Of a stretch of 7,450 nt of DNA, positions 6,255 to 7,450 are shown in pieces. Both the position numbers and the translations under genes were made by a program. Within the stretch, counting starts at the first letter, position 1. The number at the start of each line of letters is the position of its first letter. The notes below the pieces were generated by a model. It was given only the letters and a program-made list of their open reading frames with translations, searched no databases and was not told where the DNA came from. Source of the DNA: Gemmatimonadota bacterium (GTDB taxonomy: Bacteria > Gemmatimonadota > Gemmatimonadetes > Longimicrobiales > UBA6960); assembly GCA_022564535.1 (NCBI GenBank), contig JADFLD010000090.1:1-7450 (forward strand). The letters run 5' to 3'.

Positions 6255-7379
6255 ATGTCAACGAATCTCGAGGCTCGCGCGTGGGTGCGCGTGCGGGCCG
6301 ACGCACTCCGTCAAAACTACGCCCGGGTCGTGGAGGCCGTGGGCCCAGGGGTCCGGCTGTTGCCTATGGTGAAAGCCGACGGATACGGTCTCGGCATCCG
6401 GGAAGTCGTCCGGGGTCTGGAGCCGATGGATCCCTGGGGGTTCGGGATCGCCACGGTCGAGGAGGGTGTTGCGCTCCGTGACATGGGGGTCACCCGGCCC
6501 ATCGTCGTCTGCGGTCCAGTTCCGGGCTGTGAGGTCGAGACCGCGCTCGGGGCGAGGCTGCAGCTTTCCGTATCGAGTCTCGATGCGTTGCGGCATATCG
6601 AAGTCGAGGCCCGCGCCGCGTCGTGTGTGGCCTCGATTCACGTAGACGTCGACACCGGACTGGGCCGTAGTGGCTTCGACTGGCGTTCCGCGGAAACGTG
6701 GTTTCCAGTCGTGGCCGCTTTGGGTGAACACGTCCGTTGGGTGGGATGCTACACACACCTGCACTCGGCCGATGAGAGCCGGGAGTCGGTCGAGGCTCAG
6801 TGGGAGCGACTCGCCGGCGTCTTCGAACGGCTCGGGCCGGGCCCAGAGGGCTTGATGGTCCACGTGCTCAACAGCGCGGGGGTCTTTCGTATCCCAGCCC
6901 TCGCCAGGACGCTGGTACGGCCCGGGATCTTCCTGTACGGGGGTGGCATCGGTGACGGACAGCCGACCCCTCGAATGGTGGTGTCTCTCCACGCCAGAGT
7001 CGTTCACACGCGTGAGGTTCAGGTGGGGTCGACGGTCGGATACGGCGCGACGTATGCCGCGAAGCGGGCGGAGCGGTGGGCTACGCTCTCCATCGGGTAC
7101 GGCGATGGACTTCCGCGGTCGCTCGGGAATCGGGGAAGTGCCCTGCTACGCGGCGTGAGGGTCCCCATCATCGGACGGATCTCCATGGACGTCACGGTGG
7201 TAGACATCACCGACGTCCCCAACGTCGTCGAAGGGGACGTCGCTACGCTTTTCGGCGGGGACGGCGGAGAGGTGATTACCGTCGATGAAATGGCGTCTCT
7301 CGCGGGCACGATCAGTTACGAGATCCTGACCGGTCTGACGCAGCGCTTGCCCCGAGTCTGGTCGGCTCAAGATGGATGA
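6255..7379 (+). CDS. alr: Alanine racemase, PLP-dependent
   Basis: Converts L-alanine to D-alanine for peptidoglycan cross-link precursors, using pyridoxal phosphate in the cytosol. The 374-residue length is typical. The N-terminal TIM-barrel holds the PLP lysine K40 in LPMVKADGYGLG and the barrel segments HVDVDTGLGRSGF and THLHSADE. NSAG and the VRPGIFLYGG strand follow. The C-terminal beta domain carries the second catalytic base Tyr263 in VGYGATY, then SIGYGDGLPR and GRISMD (about 308-313). All key residues appear intact. The frame is open far upstream, antisense to mazG, but homology begins at ATG 6255 (MSTNLEARAWVRVRADALRQNY). No Shine-Dalgarno is visible before it. Its end overlaps the next gene's start, implying translational coupling. 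Confidence 0.95.
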   Translation: MSTNLEARAWVRVRADALRQNYARVVEAVGPGVRLLPMVKADGYGLGIREVVRGLEPMDPWGFGIATVEEGVALRDMGVTRPIVVCGPVPGCEVETALGARLQLSVSSLDALRHIEVEARAASCVASIHVDVDTGLGRSGFDWRSAETWFPVVAALGEHVRWVGCYTHLHSADESRESVEAQWERLAGVFERLGPGPEGLMVHVLNSAGVFRIPALARTLVRPGIFLYGGGIGDGQPTPRMVVSLHARVVHTREVQVGSTVGYGATYAAKRAERWATLSIGYGDGLPRSLGNRGSALLRGVRVPIIGRISMDVTVVDITDVPNVVEGDVATLFGGDGGEVITVDEMASLAGTISYEILTGLTQRLPRVWSAQDG

Positions 7380-7450
7380 GATCGAGTCGACGCCGGGGGA
7401 TGACGAGCCCGTGGCGGGGGTGCGGGGCGGGCATGGATCGGTCCGATTCT
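7372..7450 (+). CDS. Partial CDS, unidentified, runs off the right edge
   Basis: An ATG at 7372, overlapping the alr stop by 8 bases, opens a frame that reads MDEIESTPGDDEPVAGVRGG and remains open to the window end. Codon use is GC3-rich and the residues are a plausible acidic N-terminus. An ATG at 7376 in another frame makes a classic ATGA overlap with the alr stop, but its Arg/Ser-rich translation looks less natural. Only about 26 codons are available, so no family can be assigned. Tight overlap suggests an operon with alr. Confidence 0.5.
   Translation, partial: MDEIESTPGDDEPVAGVRGGHGSVRF

Noticed and set aside
6256..6261. TTGACA on the minus strand as a mazG -35 box.
   Set aside because: No acceptable -10 at 16-18 bases, and it lies in alr start-codon sequence.

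Overview
The window is GC-rich bacterial chromosome carrying housekeeping genes plus about 0.3 kb of repeat-like non-coding DNA at the left edge. Strong third-position GC bias, the resemblance of the RecG, AsnRS, MazG and Alr sequences to family members as I remember them, and possession of a bacterial AsnRS suggest Gemmatimonadota or a neighbouring phylum. That placement is a low-confidence inference from memory, because no marker RNA is present.

Layout: 1-285 has no convincing gene and is dominated by two palindromic structures, a perfect 8-bp hairpin at 58-76 and a large imperfect inverted repeat at 211-270. They look like interspersed REP-type repeats. A small zinc-motif DUF971 protein follows (348-710, +), then a non-coding stretch (711-944) and recG (945-2897, +). 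After a 141-base gap comes asnS (3039-4325, +), and 4 bases later a D-2-hydroxyacid dehydrogenase (4330-5406, +), probably in the same transcript. mazG lies on the minus strand (5400-6191) and its stop overlaps the dehydrogenase stop. alr (6255-7379, +) diverges from mazG, and its end overlaps the start of another gene that runs off the right edge.

The genes do not form one pathway. RecG (stalled-fork rescue), MazG (NTP pool sanitation), AsnRS (translation), Alr (D-alanine for peptidoglycan) and the 2-ketoacid reductase are ordinary cell-maintenance functions. I see no defence system, mobile-element gene, CRISPR array or biosynthetic cluster, and no evidence of an undescribed system. The points worth a second look are the RecG N-terminus, which lacks the usual conserved block and seems replaced by non-coding, promoter-bearing sequence, and the repeat-like left end.
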